A stretch of DNA of 64,000 bases from Chaetoderma sp. LZ-2023a (lineage: Eukaryota; Mollusca; Caudofoveata; Chaetodermatida; Chaetodermatidae). Numbering within the stretch: position 1 is the first letter of the stretch; every line of letters begins with the position of its first letter. This document shows positions 34,569 through 44,940 of this stretch, piece by piece. The DNA lies in contig CM067370.1 in NCBI GenBank assembly GCA_034401795.1, forward strand, positions 66,337,188 to 66,401,187, given 5' to 3'. Below the pieces are notes generated by a model. That model worked only from the letters and a program-made list of their open reading frames with translations, was not told the origin of the DNA and ran no database searches. The translations under genes and the position numbers were made by a program.

Positions 34569-36573
34569 CTCGGTGCACGGGCGGCTGCCTGGCTGACGGC
34601 GGCTGAGGAGCCTGCGCCCCCCTCACTGCTGGCCGAATCGCACGCGGCCGAGGCCGGCGCTGCGACGGCGGCTGGCCTCTGACTTGGCCAGCACCACCTC
34701 GAGCCTGCAGGGGACGATACGCAGGGGCCGCGGCGCGAACGTTAGCACGACGCAGTACCTCAAACTGTTCGCGCAGCGCCCTCTGGTTATTCACCAGGGT
34801 GACCGTCTCCTGGAGGTGGCGACATCCCTCACCTCCAAAAAGACCAGGACCCGTCATAGGCGTACGGAGTAGCCTATTATACAGGTCCTGAGACGGGCAC
34901 AAATTGTCCAGGGCAAATGTGCGTCTTGCCCTGACACTCCTGGTCACCGCCCGCGTCATACAGTCCAGCGCCAGGTTAATACCATCCTGGATGGTTCGCT
35001 GGACCGCGAGCGGGCCTGGCTGGCGCGATGCGGATGCCGTTACTACCCCCTGTAACAGCTGGGAGACGTGGGACAGAGCGGCAATCGAAGCCCTCCCACT
35101 CTCCTCCGCATCACGCAACGCGGTATTCGCCGAACGCAACGCGTTCGCGCACAAGACCCCCGCGTCAGAACGGGATCCTGGCCGCGTATCCTCACCCAAA
35201 GCCGCGCGGTCATCCACGCTGGGCTTGGGTACCACACCGTACCGCTGGTAGTCCAGGGGCACGATGCGACAACGCTTGGCCACCTCGCGAGGGGCCTTCG
35301 CGAGACGTCCACTCGTGTTAATGGACGCCTCCGCCGCCTTGAACATGTCAACGACATGCTCCGCCAGCGGCAGAGAAGGCATAGCGTTAGCAGTTGGTTT
35401 CCCAGCTAACCACGGCGTGTGAACACGGTGGCTAGCCGACTGCTCCACGGGCAGATCAGGCCTAACGCTCACCAACCACTGGCAAGCGTCATACCAATCC
35501 TCCTCCGTGGCTAACTGCGAGCGCTCTACAAGACGGGGTCCTTCGTCTTCCTCCTGAGCGCAAGCAGTACTTGACGGCGGGTACGCTGATACACCTGGCA
35601 AGCCAGGGAAAACATGCGGGCCTGTCAGCACCGGCATGAGAATATCACTGGTTTGACCAGGAGCAGGCACCGCGGTAGAGCGCGGGGTATATATAGCCCT
35701 ACCACGGGCCCGGCCAGCACCAGCTACACTCTCGGCAAGCCGAGGTATGCGGTACCGCTGGCCATCAGCAGCGCCCTGGGCCACCACCTGAACCGCGGAC
35801 CTTACTCCAGGGTGAGTAATACCGTGGAAAAAAGCGCCTGTATTCCCCGCGAGGGGTGCACAAACGTCTTCATCCATGTCCGCGTCGTCAGACGGCGACC
35901 CTAGCAGGTAATCCTCATCACCCTGGTCAGAAAGATTAGACCCCGGGTCAGCAAAGAGAGCTAACCCGGGCTGACCAGGAACGGTGCCATAGGAGGTACT
36001 GGCCACCGCGGCGTGCGGATACCCCTGGACTGATAAGCAGCCAGCGGGTTCCAGCGACAACCGTCCACGGTCCCCTATCGGCGCGGCAATAAGCCTGCTG
36101 CCAGGGCCGTGGAACGCCCCCTCTAATGGGGCCACCTCTGAATCGTCGGACAACGGAAGCGGACTAAGGAAAATCGATCCAGAGGCGGGGATTACCTGCT
36201 CCGAAGCCGATGATGAGGACAATAAAGGATCTGGTCCAGGAAGCATGCCACGAAGCAACCCTGGAACCAAATCTTTTATTGTCCTCCTCATCTCTCCCAA
36301 CATCTCGGTCCGGAAGGTCTCCATATCCACCGCGGACGAGACCTTCCCCTTACCCTTCTCACTTACAACCTCTCGTTTCCGCTTCTTCTTCTTCTCCTCC
36401 ACTACCACCTTGTCCGTCGCCTGTAAGCAGCACAAGAATTCGGACATTAACTCGCCCCCCCAGTGCTTACATATGTCACAATTAATCAATGGACCACAAG
36501 GGCTACATCGATAACACAGATGCGGCCAGAACTTCACATGCATAAAACGTCCACAGGACGCGCAACCCGGTCC
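34513..36573 (-). CDS. Gag-like ORF1, exon 2, copy B
   Basis: The frame runs 686 codons from acceptor CCTGTTTCAG to TGA. It opens GPGCASCGRFMHVKFWPHLC, then YRCSPC and CDICKHW, the Cys/His module. A Lys-rich patch (EEKKKKRKREVVSEKGKGK) could act as a nuclear localisation signal. The conserved ORF1 core and an Arg/Gly/Gln-rich tail follow. Upstream the frame is open only to a TTG, and no ATG lies before the Cys module, which supports splicing from 37336-37386. The role by position is particle formation and RNA binding. Confidence 0.78.
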   Translation of the reverse strand, partial: GPGCASCGRFMHVKFWPHLCYRCSPCGPLINCDICKHWGGELMSEFLCCLQATDKVVVEEKKKKRKREVVSEKGKGKVSSAVDMETFRTEMLGEMRRTIKDLVPGLLRGMLPGPDPLLSSSSASEQVIPASGSIFLSPLPLSDDSEVAPLEGAFHGPGSRLIAAPIGDRGRLSLEPAGCLSVQGYPHAAVASTSYGTVPGQPGLALFADPGSNLSDQGDEDYLLGSPSDDADMDEDVCAPLAGNTGAFFHGITHPGVRSAVQVVAQGAADGQRYRIPRLAESVAGAGRARGRAIYTPRSTAVPAPGQTSDILMPVLTGPHVFPGLPGVSAYPPSSTACAQEEDEGPRLVERSQLATEEDWYDACQWLVSVRPDLPVEQSASHRVHTPWLAGKPTANAMPSLPLAEHVVDMFKAAEASINTSGRLAKAPREVAKRCRIVPLDYQRYGVVPKPSVDDRAALGEDTRPGSRSDAGVLCANALRSANTALRDAEESGRASIAALSHVSQLLQGVVTASASRQPGPLAVQRTIQDGINLALDCMTRAVTRSVRARRTFALDNLCPSQDLYNRLLRTPMTGPGLFGGEGCRHLQETVTLVNNQRALREQFEVLRRANVRAAAPAYRPLQARGGAGQVRGQPPSQRRPRPRAIRPAVRGAQAPQPPSARQPPVHRGARGAGRVARGSGRGYRS

Positions 36574-37335
36574 CTGAAACAGGGCAAAGGACAAGGAGTA
36601 TGAGCAACTAGTTAAGCTTAGAAACTCAATCCAACTCAAGGAGAAGGAAAACGATCATAAAGATCAATATACATCAAAAACCAGCCTAGCGCTTGAATTG
36701 CTAATAAATACATAGCCAGCTGATTATGACGTCATTAATCCCGTGACAGGAAAAATTCGATCCCAACAAAACATCCAAGTGCAAAGACGAATTGTATGCT
36801 GAATGGATAAGTTGACTACACAACCATCAGATACATATAGATAACTCTTTACTGGCAAAAATGTTAATTATCTCCCTTTGATTGTTTACAATAATTAACA
36901 TCACCACATTATCAATAACTAGATACCTGACACTTTGTATAGACAAACCATCCAACGTGACGAACCGGAAACTCCACCATCTGCACGCCTCTTAACTCTC
37001 TCCACCTCATGGGGAAGGAATTGGAACAAGAGGGCAAAGTGAGAAGACCTTTATACCAGGCCTCCAACTCACTGGGCATAATTTTTCATTTGGTTAGATA
37101 ACCTAACAGTGTTAGTAGGAAATGGAACCATGGTGGAGAGAATACTAATTCTCTGGTACTGTGACGTCACAACCTAGCGTCATACAGACCTGTGGACAGA
37201 AACAGAAAGAGAAATTAGTCCTAGGTAGCACCGAGTTGACCTAAACCAACTAACTAAGGCGCTTATCACGGTAAACGCGAGTCCCGGAAACACAATACAC
37301 CGGGAAGAAAACTCGCTAATTTTACTAGAAGTCAC

Positions 37336-37386
37336 CTGATTTAAAGGTCCTCCGTCCTCCTGTGGCGACGTATTCCTATCCGCCAT
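37336..37386 (-). CDS. Gag mini-exon 1, copy B
   Basis: MADRNTSPQEDGGPLNQ, ending CAG|GTGACT. Spliced to 36573 in phase 0, it gives a Gag of about 703 residues. The leader intron would be 762 nt. A second acceptor-like site (TTTCTGTCCACAG near 37200) could define an alternative or additional exon. Confidence 0.65.
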
Positions 37387-37479
37387 CCAAAAAAGTGACT
37401 AACACTCCAAACAAACACCACTTAAACAGTTTAAGAGAGCGAAAAAGCTATTGAACAAAAAAACATGTGTGATCTCTTT

Positions 37480-37672
37480 GCCAATAATCTAGCAAAGAGG
37501 AAGTGCTAGTCTGCGCATGCGCGGTGGTGGGGCTGGCATCCGCCAGACTACGCTCTGACTCCCTGCCCAGTAGGGGCACCTAACTGTTTTAAATCTGAGT
37601 GTTTATTGAGTGAAAGCCAATATTTAGCAATATCAAAAGTATTAGGGAGGTAAGTATACTCTTGAAGTGAAA
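37480..37672 (-). repeat. 5' inverted terminal repeat of B
   Basis: It ends GGTAAGTATACTCTTGAAGT, then GAAA, and is followed by E sequence. Confidence 0.9.
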
Positions 37673-38809
37673 AAATCTTCCACATGAAGGACAACCAGGC
37701 CTCTGAAACACAGCAGAGGACGAAGACAATGCGTATTACAGATATTGAATTAGAACACAACACGAAATAAACAAGGAGGAAGGGGCCATAAGACCCAAGC
37801 TAATAATGATAATAAATCAGCGTTGGACAAAACTTATAACTGACAGTAAGGCGCAAGGCTGATTATAACGTCATAACTTCAAAAATAAGAAGTTAAATCG
37901 ATCCAAAACAAAACCTCCAGGTGTAAGGACGAATTTTAATCATATCCAGAACATTCTAACTAGACCGGATAGTTTACACAGACTATACAAACATCAGATA
38001 AACAATGATAAATGGCAGTAAGATTTTATAAATATTGTCAAATATAATTGAAATGCCTCATATCATAACTAGAGTACCTGAGTCTTTAGCATAGACAAAC
38101 CATCTGATCTGATGAACCGGACGCTCCACCAACCTTATGACCTCTTAACTCTCTCCACCTTAGGGGAAAGGAAGTGGATCAAGAGGGCAAAGTGAGAAGA
38201 CCTTCATCCGAGGCCTCCAACTCACTGGGAAAAGATTTTTGGTTAGATAACCTTACAATGTTAGTAGGAAATGGAACCTTGGTGGAGAGAAAAACAAACT
38301 CTGTGAAGATGTGATGTCCTAACATCCCTAGGTAGATACCTGTGGACATAAACACAAAGAGAGATTAGTATTTCATAGCGCCATTTCGAAATAAACTAGT
38401 TATTTTAGGCGCTTATCATGATAAACGCGAGCCCCGGAAACACATTACACCGGGAAAAACTCGCTAAATTATAATAGAAGTCACCTGATGGCTAGGTACT
38501 GGAGTAGTACCACGTTCTGCCATATTAATCCAGGTGAAATAGAACTTCTACACAGCCAAAACTTTCAGAAATTAAGGAAAAGCCTATGAGCATAGAAAAC
38601 ATGAGTTGTCTCTCAGCCAATAAATTAGCAAAGAGGAAGTGCTAGTCTGCGCATGCGCGGTGGTGGGGCTGGCATCCGCCGGACTGCACTCTGACTCCCT
38701 GCCCAGTAGGGGCAACTAACTGTTTTTATTCTGAGTGTTTATTGAGTGAAAGCCGATATTTAGCAATATCAAAGAGTATTAGGGAGGTAAGTATACTCTT
38801 GAAGTGAAA
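37673..38809 (-). mobile_element. 5' end of old family-1 copy E
   Basis: The rest of the Gag Cys/His exon (to 37702, acceptor GTGTTTCAG), the leader and a 5' terminal repeat (38616-38809, ending GAAGTGAAA). It is more diverged from B and C than they are from each other. Its own 3' terminal repeat is missing, so the E body now seems fused to the D 3' end. Confidence 0.75.
38485..38523 (-). CDS. Gag mini-exon 1, copy E (short form)
   Basis: MAERGTTPVPSHQ, 13 codons, ending CAG|GTGACT. Four codons shorter than in the other copies but with the same frame and junction. Confidence 0.55.
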
Positions 38810-39335
38810 AGAGCTAGCCTAATAAAGACGTATCCAGGAGTTAGCGCGAATCCCGGAAATACCATCCGAGTCAACATGCAAATTTTGTATCAATAAATTT
38901 ACTAAAGTACACCTGATGGCTTGGACCGGGAGCATTCTCCGGTGACTTGGCAGCGTCAGACATTCGTCTTAGAGCCTACATGGGAATCGATGGCTTGAGT
39001 TGGAGATGTGAGTGCGACTCTTGGTTTTTTAGCTTTGACATCATAAAGCCCTCATATTAGTCAAAATAAAGTTACAAAACAACTTAAAGCTTCAAAAAGA
39101 TCGAAAGCAAAAGCAAGGCTAGAAAGCGTGTTGCAATGACAGGTCAATATTTTAGGAAGAGAATGAGGCAGCCCTGCACATGCGCGAGTTTGGGCCGCAC
39201 ATCCGCTGGCCTGTCAGTTGAGTCACCTGCCCAGTGGGGGCAGTTTCTTTTTAATTCTGAGTATTATTGACGCTAGGTCGATATTTGGGAAATATCATAG
39301 AGTATCAGGCTGGTAAGTATACTCTTGATGTGAAA
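38810..39335 (-). mobile_element. 5' end of old family-1 copy D
   Basis: Leader with a Gag mini-exon and a 5' terminal repeat at 39143-39335 (ending GATGTGAAA). It pairs with the left terminal repeat at 25340. Confidence 0.78.
38913..38963 (-). CDS. Gag mini-exon 1, copy D
   Basis: MSDAAKSPENAPGPSHQ, exactly 17 codons, ending CAG|GTGTAC. The length, SP..GP..Q pattern and junction are kept although the sequence has diverged strongly. Confidence 0.58.
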
Positions 39336-40158
39336 AATTAAAACATATGAGGTGATAAAAGATGTTCCAGGTGGTGCGGTATGCACTGATGTGGCAGTGG
39401 TAGCCTAAACATGTGTGTGTGCTAAGTTAGGATTTGCATTTCTCCCAGTTTTTTTACGTGGCTCTATTTTATTTAAAACTCCCTTGATCTCCTCTTTTTC
39501 TGGGATAGTTGATGGAAGCGCGTACCAATTGATCTCTGAGGGTGGGATTCCTTCAATATCCGAACTGGGATTTTTCTGTAAATGTGTCCCTAAATTTTGG
39601 GCTTGTCCAAGTGTCTATTGATGATCTTTTTAAGATGGATGCTATGTGGGTTGAAATCTGTAATTAGCGGGATCCTCTGAAATTGTTTCGATAGCTCCCT
39701 CGGTGTGAGTAGAGGTTCTCTGTCTTGTTATAGTGCATTACTGTAGCAGCTAGCTCAACATGACGCACAGTTCATAAGAAGCAGACTAAATTTCAGACAT
39801 CTCATGAATGCATAGTAGGCAGATGGAAGAGTGTCAAGGTAATTGGATGGTCTTATGTCAGGTAGGCAAGCAAGCAGTGATGACATTTGGGATGACATCA
39901 ATGACAATGACAAAGGGATATAGATTTTGCTGGATTCAGGTCACGTGTACATAACATATGTGCATGAATATGTCTAGATGTACACATGATGTGTGTGTGA
40001 GTGCATGCGTGTGTATATATGATCGTGTGTCTTGAAATTACATCTTTACACTCGTCTTGTGAGCATCTCCGAATAACTATGACTCAATACATAAAGAATT
40101 CTATGATTAAATGAGCACAACAATCACACGACAAGCAATATAGAGAAATAAATATTAC
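39336..40158. other. UBE3B intron right of element D
   Basis: A short TG/ATGTGT-rich patch lies at about 39950-40035. Nothing else recognised. Confidence 0.4.
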
Positions 40159-40266
40159 CTCATAAACCGCTTTTCCAAGCATTTTGCCGACAAATTCAAA
40201 CAGGCCGAGATGATTCTCCTGTATGTATGACGTCGGAGATGGGTACAGCTTCTGATCTGTTGTTAG
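40159..40266 (-). CDS. UBE3B: UBE3B exon g (HECT N-lobe)
   Basis: Thirty-six codons in phase 0, acceptor AATCAG and donor GTAATA. It reads [20 protein letters not shown], then [15 protein letters not shown]. The intronic sequence just upstream of the acceptor is shared with a second site at 24486-24576. Confidence 0.94.
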
Positions 40267-40276
40267 CTGATTAATA

Positions 40277-40367
40277 CAGGAAATCAATCAATATCCAATC
40301 AATTTGAGTCTAAGCTCTGGAGTTTTTCTCTAATTAAAGTATGGCTATTAAAGACAAATGATCACTT
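40277..40367. repeat. 91-bp segment next to the exon g acceptor, duplicated at 24486
   Basis: It begins 10 bp from the exon and so forms the 3' end of the 321-bp intron between exons f and g. About 87 of 91 bases agree with 24486-24576. Confidence 0.75.
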
Positions 40368-40378
40368 ATTACAAGTCA

Positions 40379-40400
40379 TCTCTCTCTCTCTCCCTCCCTC

Positions 40401-40436
<36 letters not shown>

Positions 40437-40464
40437 TCAGTTAGTCAGTCAATCAGTCAGTCAC
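40379..40464. repeat. Compound microsatellite (CT)n-(CCAG)n-(GTCA)n
   Basis: CT and CCT units pass into about eight CCAG units and then GTCA units, inside the 321-bp intron between exons f and g. Confidence 0.9.
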
Positions 40465-40587
40465 TCCGCTCCCTCCACCACACCCTCTCTTTCTCTCTCG
40501 ACAATTAAATTAATCACGAACAAAATGTAAAACGCAATCAAAAATCACTACAACTTGTATCGTATTATAAAATCTTTAAATATTTAC

Positions 40588-40686
40588 CTTGAAGAGATTA
40601 AGTGAGGGGTCAAATACTTTGCTGATTGTCTCCTCTAGAAATTCTTTAAATACACCATCTTGGTCAATCCCAGCTTCATCCAAACC
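40588..40686 (-). CDS. UBE3B: UBE3B exon f (HECT N-lobe)
   Basis: Thirty-three codons in phase 0, acceptor TATCAG and donor GTAAAT. It reads [20 protein letters not shown], then [28 protein letters not shown] is a hallmark of the UBE3B/UBE3C HECT N-lobe. Confidence 0.93.
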
Positions 40687-41129
40687 CTGATATGCACAAT
40701 TAATCAAATAAATTATTTAAATATCTTATATCAAATTTGGTCTAAACAAAAAGATTGAGACCTCATAATATATACATATTGATGTTACTCAGGTCCAAAT
40801 GTTTCATGAAGATCTATATATTAAGATTATATTCTGATTTTAAAAACATATGGCTACACATTTCAATGGTTTTACCATATATTTCCGGGTACTGGCAATG
40901 CTGCTATAGCTAACCTGGATCAGATTTTTGTAAATAAATATACAACACTGACTTAGAATGAAATTTCTTTATTTTCAAAAGCCGGATTACTTTTGTACTG
41001 AAAATTACGCACTCTACATCTATTTAGAAATGAACTTTTAATTCATTTGATGTGGGCCATACTTTGTTGAATATTTTTTAATGAATGTGTCTGAAAGCAT
41101 AGAAATGAAGATATTGCGACTTAATGAAT
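40687..41129. other. UBE3B intron left of element F
   Basis: AT-rich, nothing recognised. Without F this intron would be about 600 bp. Confidence 0.4.
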
Positions 41130-41344
41130 TAAACGAAATCAAGGATTTCTTTTTTCACGAGAGAGTTGATACTTACCTCCCTAATACTTTTGATATTGCT
41201 AAATATTGGCTTTCACTCAATAAACACTCAGATTAAAACAGTTAGGTGCCCCTACTGGGCAGGGAGTCAGAGCGTAGTCTGGCGGATGCCAGCCCCACCA
41301 CCGCGCATGCGCAGACTAGCACTTCCTCTGACTAATTTATTGGC
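41130..41344 (-). repeat. 3' inverted terminal repeat of F
   Basis: It starts TAAACGAAATCAAGGATTTC. The inner part is the reverse complement of 47982-48147. Confidence 0.9.
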
Positions 41345-41415
41345 TGATACACATGCAACTATAAAGAGCCTGAAGACCGAGCCTCTGTGGGGTGGAGAGG
41401 CCGGGTCCGTATCTA

Positions 41416-41513
41416 GGGAGGTAAGTATCAACTCTCTCGTGAAAAAAGAAATCCTTGATTTCGTTTATTTCACATCAAGAGTATACTTACCTCCCTAATA
41501 CTTTTGATATTGC
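41416..41513 (-). repeat. ICR of F
   Basis: GAAATCCTTGATTTCGTTTA joined to TTTCACATCAAGAGTATACT. Both F-specific differences (AAG loop, GATGTGAAA end) are copied in it. Confidence 0.9.
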
Positions 41514-42042
41514 CAGAATTCGACAGTGAATTCGGCGGGAGGGAGGCGAGGTCAAAAGACCAGCTCATCCCTATACGCTTTTCTGCGTTTAAGGCACTTA
41601 AACTTCTGAAACTGTATGAAAAAACAGTCAGGATTTGACTAACCATCGGATAACACCCCCGATGTATGAGAGATGACCGAATGTCATATGCGCTCCCCCC
41701 CCTCCTTCCTGGGAGGAAGAGTCGAATGACCTCAATGTCCTATACGCTCTCTACGTACAAGTGCCATGTACTACAGGACAGAGACGAAAAAACTCCATTT
41801 TCGTATACTCTCAACAATGAACCACATAAATACACAAAACCATCATCATATTAATAACGGGTAACGTGACAAGACAATCAACAATGGACAACACATACAC
41901 AAGACTGACCTTGTTGAAATGGCTGCTGACATCCTCTTCCCATTGGTGAAGAACGATGTAGTCCCAAATTAGTGGTTGTTTCCATAAATTAATTGTGAAA
42001 TATATAAGCAATGAGGAAACCCCATCAAAAATATATGCCTAG

Positions 42043-44940
42043 TTATTTTTTCAAAATCGACAAGGCGAGAGGATTAGAGGTGTCACGGAGATAATGGTCT
42101 GTAAAACTTGACTCACAGTGCCACTGAGCCACCGACATAATATCATCCACAGGGACCCCATTAAATAGGGCAGTGGATGTCACTACGCCGCGGACACTGT
42201 GAGCCTTGGCCACGTCAACCTGCTTCCCGGTGGCGGATTTATGGCAAAACTGAATGCATTCTACAATCCACCTGGAAATGGTGTCCTTAGAAGCCCTGCC
42301 ATGGGGTTCAATATAAGACAACCATAACGCCGACTGGTCGGTGCGCCACTCCGCCGTACGTTGTTTGTACCGGCGAAGCGCCCGGACGGGACACCATGCT
42401 TTAGAATTAGGATCATATCTAGTTAAAGCAGGCAAAACAATAGGTTGACCTGGATATTTCAACGACTGATTTTTAGCCAAGAAATTAATCCTAGGTAGCA
42501 GCTTAAGGCCTTCCCCTGAAACCACAAAACGGTCATCCTCGGCTGATAAGGCATGAATTTCACTCCTACGCCTAGCCGAGGCCGCAGCAATTAAAAACAC
42601 AGTCTTCAGTGTTAATAGTTTCATAGAAATGGAACTAAGTGGTTCAAACGGCTTATCACCTAGTACTTGAAGCACTAGCGATAAACTCCAAGACGGAATC
42701 ACAGGTGGATTCCTTGGTCTTAGATTGCCCATGCCTTTAATTAATACATTTAATGTATTTACTTCATCACTTCCCCTCTTAGCCAAGCAAGGAATAACAG
42801 ACATTAAAGCTGACTTATAACCAGCAATAGAGTTAGGCTTGAGGCTATAGGCATCATAGAGGTGACAGAGGAAATCAGCTACTACCTGAATAGATGAATC
42901 CATTGGATCAATACATCTTTTTGAGCACCATTCTGCAAATCTGTTGATTTTATAATTATATGCTCTGGAGGTTGACCCCCTCCTGGCTTTGGCCATAAAC
43001 ATGGCTGCTTGCTCAGAAAAGCCCTCCTTAATTCTAGATTCCTTGACAACATCCACGCAGTCAATCTGAACATTGACGGATTGTTGTGAAGGGCCTTGCC
43101 CTGGAAGATAATATCGTCCATCAGAGGCAGAGGAACCGGATTGCAGACCAGAAGGTCCAGCAGATCCGTATACCATGATCGGCTTGGCCAATCCGGGGCG
43201 ATCAGAAGCACTTGGCATTCCTCTTGTCTGATTTTCTGAAGAATTTTTGGAATCAGGATTGCTGGAGGGAATGCGTATGCATACATTCTCCCCCAGCTGA
43301 TAGCTAACGCATCTGTTGCGAAAGCGCTTGGATCCGGAATCGGAGAGACGTACGTCGTCATCTTCGCATTCTTCTTCGTTGCGAACAAATCGATGTTGGG
43401 TTTCCCCCAATGGTCGAACAGACGATCCGCCACACATTGATTTAGTTGCCATTCCGTGGGTAAAACACTCATCCTTCGGCTCAATGAGTCTGCTAGCAGA
43501 TTTAACCTTCCCGGAATATGAACTGCTTTCAAGGTAATCTGGTGATCCAGACACCAACAAAGCAGTCTCCATGTCATCATACAGAGACTGGGCGACTTCG
43601 TTCCGCCCTGGCGGTTTATGTAAGTCACAACTGTTGAGTTGTCTGAACGAATAAGAACAATCTTGCCCTGAACTTTCTGTAAGAAATGTTCCAGGCCCAG
43701 GACTACTGCTCTTAGCTCCAGTAGATTTATATGTTCCTTTGACTGTTCCAGATTCCAAAGCCCTGATATCGTGGACTCTTCCAGGCAAGCTCCCCAGCCC
43801 TCCATCGATGCATCTGTATACACAGTCACCTGAGGGTGGGGAGGGGTTAGCATAACCCCCACCAAGAGATTCTCTGTGTCCAACCACCATTGCAGGTGAT
43901 GAATCAGAGGCGCCAACACTGACACATTCGAGTCCAGGGAACCTGTACTCTGGGTCCATTGTGTCATGAGAAATAACTGGATCGGCCGCCTGCGTAAGGC
44001 GGCCTGAGGAATGACTGGTTCCAATGAAACCATCAACCCCAGCATTCTCAAGTAAACCCGTGCCAGGACATGACGACTGTCGCACACTGACTGAATTAAT
44101 GAGATGAGTTTCTGAACTCTCTCCTGAGTAGGATAAACATATCCTGTCTCTAGATCGAAGAACATCCCCAGGTAAACAAACTTCTGGGATGGAATCAGCT
44201 CTGATTTTGGGAAATTGATCATCCAGCCTAAGTCTGTGAGAGTTTTCAAAACAATCTCCAGACTGGCCGATAAACTTTCCCGGGTGTGTGCTTTCAACAG
44301 CCAGTCGTCTATGTACGTGTGGACTGCTATGCTTCTCCTGCGGAGGTATGCGGTGATCGCAAGAACCACACGGGTGAAAACCCGAGGAGCCGTGGAAATT
44401 CCGAAGGGTAGCACCCTGAATTCCCACTGTCTGCCCTGGAATGCAAATCTCAGGAAGCGACGGAAACTCCTGTGTATGGGGATGTGGAAATAAGCGTCCT
44501 TCAAATCTATCGACGCTGTCCACATTCCCCTCTCTAACCCCGCCAACACCGAGCGCACAGTCTCCATCTTGAAACTGGGCGTCTCTATGAACTTGTTCAA
44601 TGGCTTGAGGTTGAGAATTGGTCTCCACCCTCCGGTGTTCTTTGTTACTAAGAACAGGGTTGAATAGAAGCCCGGACACCTCTGTGCCGGCTGAATAGCT
44701 CCTTTTTGTATGAGGGAATTTATTTCCTCCTCGATACACAACCTTTGATCTGGATCTCTCGGATTTGGAGTCCAGATCGGCACTAGAGACAGTCGCGATG
44801 GCGGGCCTGTCATCCAATCGGGATGATACCCGACTGAAAGCCATCGCAAGACTAAACGGTCCTGAGTTAACCGTTCCCACTCTTGCATGTGGTCGGCTAG
44901 CCGGCCTCCCACCGGTCCACCTAGGGATAGAGGTGGACAT
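42043..44940 (-). CDS. Tyrosine recombinase with overlapping extension, copy F
   Basis: The frame is 965 codons, with the same architecture as in B. The C-terminal third carries SARRRSEIHAL, AHSVRGVVTS and AQWHCESSFTDHYLRD. The N-terminal two thirds again stay open across the RT ORF. The recombinase part is nearly identical to that of B and C, while upstream regions differ more, which may reflect gene conversion or exchange between copies. Confidence 0.85.
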   Translation of the reverse strand: MSTSIPRWTGGRPASRPHARVGTVNSGPFSLAMAFSRVSSRLDDRPAIATVSSADLDSKSERSRSKVVYRGGNKFPHTKRSYSAGTEVSGLLFNPVLSNKEHRRVETNSQPQAIEQVHRDAQFQDGDCALGVGGVREGNVDSVDRFEGRLFPHPHTQEFPSLPEICIPGQTVGIQGATLRNFHGSSGFHPCGSCDHRIPPQEKHSSPHVHRRLAVESTHPGKFIGQSGDCFENSHRLRLDDQFPKIRADSIPEVCLPGDVLRSRDRICLSYSGESSETHLINSVSVRQSSCPGTGLLENAGVDGFIGTSHSSGRLTQAADPVISHDTMDPEYRFPGLECVSVGASDSSPAMVVGHRESLGGGYANPSPPSGDCVYRCIDGGLGSLPGRVHDIRALESGTVKGTYKSTGAKSSSPGPGTFLTESSGQDCSYSFRQLNSCDLHKPPGRNEVAQSLYDDMETALLVSGSPDYLESSSYSGKVKSASRLIEPKDECFTHGMATKSMCGGSSVRPLGETQHRFVRNEEECEDDDVRLSDSGSKRFRNRCVSYQLGENVCIRIPSSNPDSKNSSENQTRGMPSASDRPGLAKPIMVYGSAGPSGLQSGSSASDGRYYLPGQGPSQQSVNVQIDCVDVVKESRIKEGFSEQAAMFMAKARRGSTSRAYNYKINRFAEWCSKRCIDPMDSSIQVVADFLCHLYDAYSLKPNSIAGYKSALMSVIPCLAKRGSDEVNTLNVLIKGMGNLRPRNPPVIPSWSLSLVLQVLGDKPFEPLSSISMKLLTLKTVFLIAAASARRRSEIHALSAEDDRFVVSGEGLKLLPRINFLAKNQSLKYPGQPIVLPALTRYDPNSKAWCPVRALRRYKQRTAEWRTDQSALWLSYIEPHGRASKDTISRWIVECIQFCHKSATGKQVDVAKAHSVRGVVTSTALFNGVPVDDIMSVAQWHCESSFTDHYLRDTSNPLALSILKK

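Larger units (their letters stand above)
30626..37672 (-). mobile_element. DIRS family 1, copy B (complete, 7,047 bp, intact ORFs)
   Basis: A complete minus-strand element with both terminal repeats, an ICR and all three long ORFs open. It lies inside the Gag Cys/His region of the older copy E. Left flank GGAT, right flank AAATC, no duplication. By eye it differs from copy C at about five positions over 7 kb, so both were inserted very recently from the same source. It is a good candidate for an autonomous, active element. Confidence 0.95.
25340..39335 (-). mobile_element. DIRS family 1, old copy D (outer part of a composite with E and B)
   Basis: The two outermost terminal repeats belong together. 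The left one (CCTGATACTCTATGATATTT) is the reverse complement of the one ending at 39335, and the ICR at 25621-25702 fits the 39335 end (TTTCACATCAAGAG), not the 38809 end. The interior holds broken recombinase, RT and Gag regions, the 5' end of a second old copy (E) and the intact young element B. No target-site duplication is visible. The empty site would read TGAT^AATTA. Confidence 0.8.

Noticed and set aside
34513-36639. Translation of Gag from the start of the open frame at 36639
   Set aside because: That codon is TTG and the upstream stretch (SWIEFLSLTSCSYSL) covers the polypyrimidine tract of the acceptor, so it is more likely intron.
31543-37386. Virus or LTR retrovirus
   Set aside because: No LTRs, no protease, no integrase and no envelope; inverted terminal repeats, ICR and tyrosine recombinase identify DIRS.
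40379-40464. CRISPR-like array
   Set aside because: The CCAG/GTCA units are a simple microsatellite without spacers, in a eukaryotic intron.
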